DNA from: Calendula officinalis
Lineage: Eukaryota; Streptophyta; Magnoliopsida; Asterales; Asteraceae
DNA: 64,000 nucleotides
Assembly: GCA_963853835.1 (NCBI GenBank)
Contig: OY970820.1
Span: 27,986,873 to 28,050,872, forward strand
Reading direction: 5' to 3'
The stretch's first letter is position 1; each line of letters starts with the position of its first letter. Made by a program: the position numbers and the translations under genes. This document shows positions 61,594 to 64,000 of this stretch, piece after piece. The notes beneath the pieces are model-generated. The model did not search any database. It had not been told where the DNA came from and saw only the letters and a list, made by a program, of their open reading frames with translations.

Positions 61594-61760
61594 TTTTTTT
61601 TTTCCGTAATGTTTTTTTTTTCCGTATTGTTTTTTTTTCGTAATGTTTTTTTTTTTTTCTGTATTGTTTTTTTTCCGTAATCGTGTTTTTTTTAATCGTA
61701 ATGTTTTTGTTTTTATTTTTATTATTAATGTAATGGTTTTTATTTAATGTAATGTGTTTT
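61594..61760 (+). repeat. T-rich imperfect tandem repeat
   Basis: Directly after the transposase stop, runs of 8-11 T alternate with CCGTAATG or CCGTATTG several times. It is a low-complexity 3' tail of the Harbinger gene. Confidence 0.75.
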
Positions 61761-62307
61761 TTTATTAATTAAAATGATGATGTGGAAATGATGATGTGGA
61801 AAGGATGTGTTTAGTGATGGGTTAGTGATGGGTAGGGTTGGCACTAGTGACGGGTTTAGTGATGGGTAAGGGTTGGGAGAGGTCTAAGGTTTATTCTCTT
61901 GAGTCCGTCGGTACAGATAAGGCTGGCAACTATGAAATTTTGTTCCATCAACTTATATGAGTTAGAAATATTATCATATTTTATATTACAGGCTAGCTTT
62001 AAATAATAAATTTCATAAGTACTTAATTATTAAAATTCATAAGTACTTAATAAAAATATGAAATCATAAAATCACTAAATACAAATGAATATTAAAATAA
62101 TCGAATCTTTATTCTCTTCTCACAAGTTAAAAGATAGAGTAGATATGACGCCTAAGCAATGAGGAAGGGCAAAACTGTAAACATTAAAGCTTCATACATA
62201 AACGTAGCATTGCCCGAGTACGATGTTTGTCGTTTTCCTTGAACTTTTCAGTCTGAAAATGAGATTGTAATAAAACCTGAAACTACAATATAGGAGTTTT
62301 TAAGCAT
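61761..62307. other. Harbinger right flank and intergenic DNA
   Basis: The first 130 bp contain repeated TTAGTGATGGGT words and probably include the right end of the Harbinger element. The rest is AT-rich with no gene. Confidence 0.4.
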
Positions 62308-62316
62308 TAAAAATGA

Positions 62317-63614
62317 GAGTAAATTACACGGATAGTCCCTGTGGTTTAACCTAAGTTTTGGATTTGGTCCCTAAGTTTCAAAAATTACACCGATGGTCAC
62401 TAAGTATTAGACTTCGTATCGGTTTTGGTCCCTAAGCCTAACAGCCATTAAATTTGGCTGTTAAATCTAGTCATGTGCATTGCACATGAGGGTACTTTAG
62501 TCATTTTACACACAAACACCACTTTCTTTCTTTCATCTCCCCATTTAAACCTGTTACCTATCTCTTTCCCCATCTCCCTCTCACATATCATAAGTTCTAG
62601 TCATATCACAACCTCCAAAATCGTTCGTAGCCGGCAGCTGCTCCATCTCCGTCACTCCGGCGAGGTCTGATTAATCGATAATTTGTTGTGTTCATTCTCC
62701 ATTTTCGTCACTCCTGCGTTTTGAGCCTTCCTAGGGTGTTTCATCGGAGCCATCAGTGGCTTTAAAATACGGGAAAGCTAAACATGATCTTAATGAGCGA
62801 CGGCCACCGCGGTGTCCCAACGAATAACGAGCGACGGTATTTCCGATCATCGATGCTGCCTTACCGGAGTTCATAGTGCTAGTTCCATTAACAACATCCG
62901 CAACTCCACATCTAGGTTTTAAGTTCTGTTACCGTCATTCATCGAGTTCACTGGTAAGCATGTGCGATGAGTTCCTTAAAGATGGCCATCATTTTGATTT
63001 GGGTTTAGGGCTCCATGAATTGAAGATTAGGTTTAAAGTATGGTCGTTGAAAACCCCCAAATTTACTAGGATGATGAGATGACGATGTTTACGAAAAAAT
63101 GAATCTTTAAAATGATCCCATTTTGTAAGAAGAAATCAACGCCATCCCATTTAGGATTTGTTGCAGTTCAGATTGTTGTTGTGGGTTGTAATACGTGGAT
63201 CAAGAGTTTTACTTTAAATGGGTTTTAAACTAAAACCCGTGTTTTAAGAGTTATACTTTACTTTATTTGATTTTGTAAGAAGAAATCATGTTTTGATTCT
63301 TTAAATGGGTTTTAAGTTCACTGTGCATTTCTGGCTTTTGATAGATATGTTTTACTTTCTGTCATTGTTTGGAGAGAAGATGGTTTTGATTAAAATAATA
63401 ATTAATAAAAGAGGGGAAATGATAAAATGACAAATATACCCTCATGTGCATGGCACATGATCAGATTTAACAGCCACTTTTAACGGCTGTTAGGCTTAGG
63501 GATCAAAACCGATACGAAGTCCGATACTTAGTGACCATCGGTGTAATTTCCGGAACTTAGGGACCAAATCCAAAACTCAGGTCAAACCACAGGGACTATC
63601 CGTGTAATTTACTC
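62317..63614. mobile_element. Mutator-like element with about 180-bp inverted repeats, possible Pack-MULE
   Basis: The left end starts GAGTAAATTACACGGATAGT and the right end is its inverse, ending GTGTAATTTACTC. The repeats pair over about 180 bp with few mismatches, through words such as GACTTCGTATCGGTTTTGG and AACAGCC. TAAAAATGA flanks both sides exactly (62308-62316 and 63615-63623), a 9-bp duplication. The core (about 62500-63420) is unlike the ends: CT-rich then GC-richer (CCGGCAGCTGCTCC, GAGCGACGGCCACCGC). It has short frames only (62473-62670, 62876-63082) and resembles an untranslated leader plus broken exons, so it may be a captured gene fragment. Confidence 0.8.
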
Positions 63615-63623
63615 TAAAAATGA

Positions 63624-64000
63624 ACATGATGAAAAAAACATTGTATATGGGTCAACTTGACCAATTTCAACCTACACCAAAAAACTTGTTTTAACCAATG
63701 TTTTAAAACCGGAGTTTTGAACCGGACCAGCCGATGTCTTAAAAACGGTCGAACCGGTCGAACCGTTTGAACCGGCCGGTCGAACCGGATTACGATATTA
63801 TTAATTACTTATTCTAAGTTAATAGTGTAAAATGATTTGAATGAGCTTATTTTCATAAATCAACTCCATATATATATTATACTCCGTAATCATCTTGAAA
63901 CTCATTTTTGCATCCATATATGGAAAAATAAAAAACATATTCTGTAAATTTTTTAACCATGTGTTAATCAGAGCATATTGTTGTTCTTTAAAATACGACA
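63624..64000. other. Intergenic, probable start of a CCGGTT-rich MITE at about 63698
   Basis: From CAATGTTTTAAAACCGG (63698 on) the sequence is dense in GAACCGG and CCGGTCGAACCGG words, a pattern common at one end of plant hAT-like elements. The other end lies beyond the window, so the element is not confirmed. Confidence 0.4.

Larger units (their letters stand above)
51660..61900 (+). mobile_element. PIF/Harbinger DNA transposon, split by a Ty3 element
   Basis: The transposase gene (52022-52525 and 60778-61593) defines it. The left flank is GC-rich (about 51680-51850) with GTGCCAACGGCAC, and the right flank has TAGGGTTGGCACTAGTGACG (about 61832-61851), which shares the inverted word GTTGGCAC. 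I could not fix exact inverted repeat ends or a TWA duplication, so the limits are approximate. The second Harbinger protein (Myb-like) was not seen. Confidence 0.6.

Noticed and set aside
51660..61900. Exact Harbinger inverted repeats and TWA duplication
   Set aside because: Several pairings were tried and none gave convincing ends, so limits are stated as approximate.

Overview
The window looks like nuclear DNA of a flowering plant, most likely a eudicot. It is AT-rich and dominated by plant transposable elements: Ty3/gypsy LTR elements of chromovirus (Tekay-like) and Tat type, a plant L1-like LINE with an RRM-type ORF1, a PIF/Harbinger transposase, Helitron ends, and many MITEs. It also holds a block that looks like plant mitochondrial DNA, a MIR172 hairpin and a small SIAMESE-RELATED-type (SMR) gene. 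The species cannot be named from the sequence. Only two loci look like host genes: MIR172 (about 34972-35102, minus strand) and the SMR-like gene (50690-50899, minus strand).

Layout. 1-2285: the 3' end of a Helitron (helicase C-terminus plus terminal hairpin and CTAG), cut by a minus-strand LTR. 2286-7781: AT-rich intergenic DNA with a LINE tail, a Tourist MITE and a second Helitron 3' end (5470-5506). 7789-9725: a terminal-inverted-repeat element carrying an array of ACATGT-centred palindromes in about 174-bp tandem units, itself cut by a hAT MITE with a perfect 8-bp target duplication. 9834-10361: another hAT element. 10699-27404: a three-level nest, a LINE containing mitochondrial-like DNA (about 14851-26130) that contains a decayed LTR retrotransposon (17343-25831, 5-bp duplication GTCCA). 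27405-30200: a Mutator-like MITE and a minus-strand LINE fragment with a Tourist MITE in it. 30629-33778: a hAT MITE split by a 2.6-kb solo LTR that contains a SINE-like segment. 34611-35212: the MIR172 locus with its TATA box and a nearby Stowaway MITE. 36282-39931: further MITEs, one nested inside another.

40717-50521: a very young Tat-lineage element (585-bp LTRs with 2 differences, duplication AAATG). Its gag-pol is open except for one stop codon in the reverse transcriptase. It also carries an antisense three-exon gene with its own TATA box, between pol and the 3' LTR. This element landed about 160 bp beyond the stop codon of the SMR-like gene. About 51660-61900: a PIF/Harbinger transposase gene split by a nearly complete minus-strand Tekay-like chromovirus (52526-60772). 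62317-63614: a Mutator-like element with long inverted repeats, a 9-bp duplication and a GC-richer core that may be captured gene sequence. The window ends in CCGGTT-rich DNA that is probably another MITE.

The genes do not form a pathway. The region is best read as layered insertions around two small host loci, and almost every layer can be ordered by its target-site duplications.
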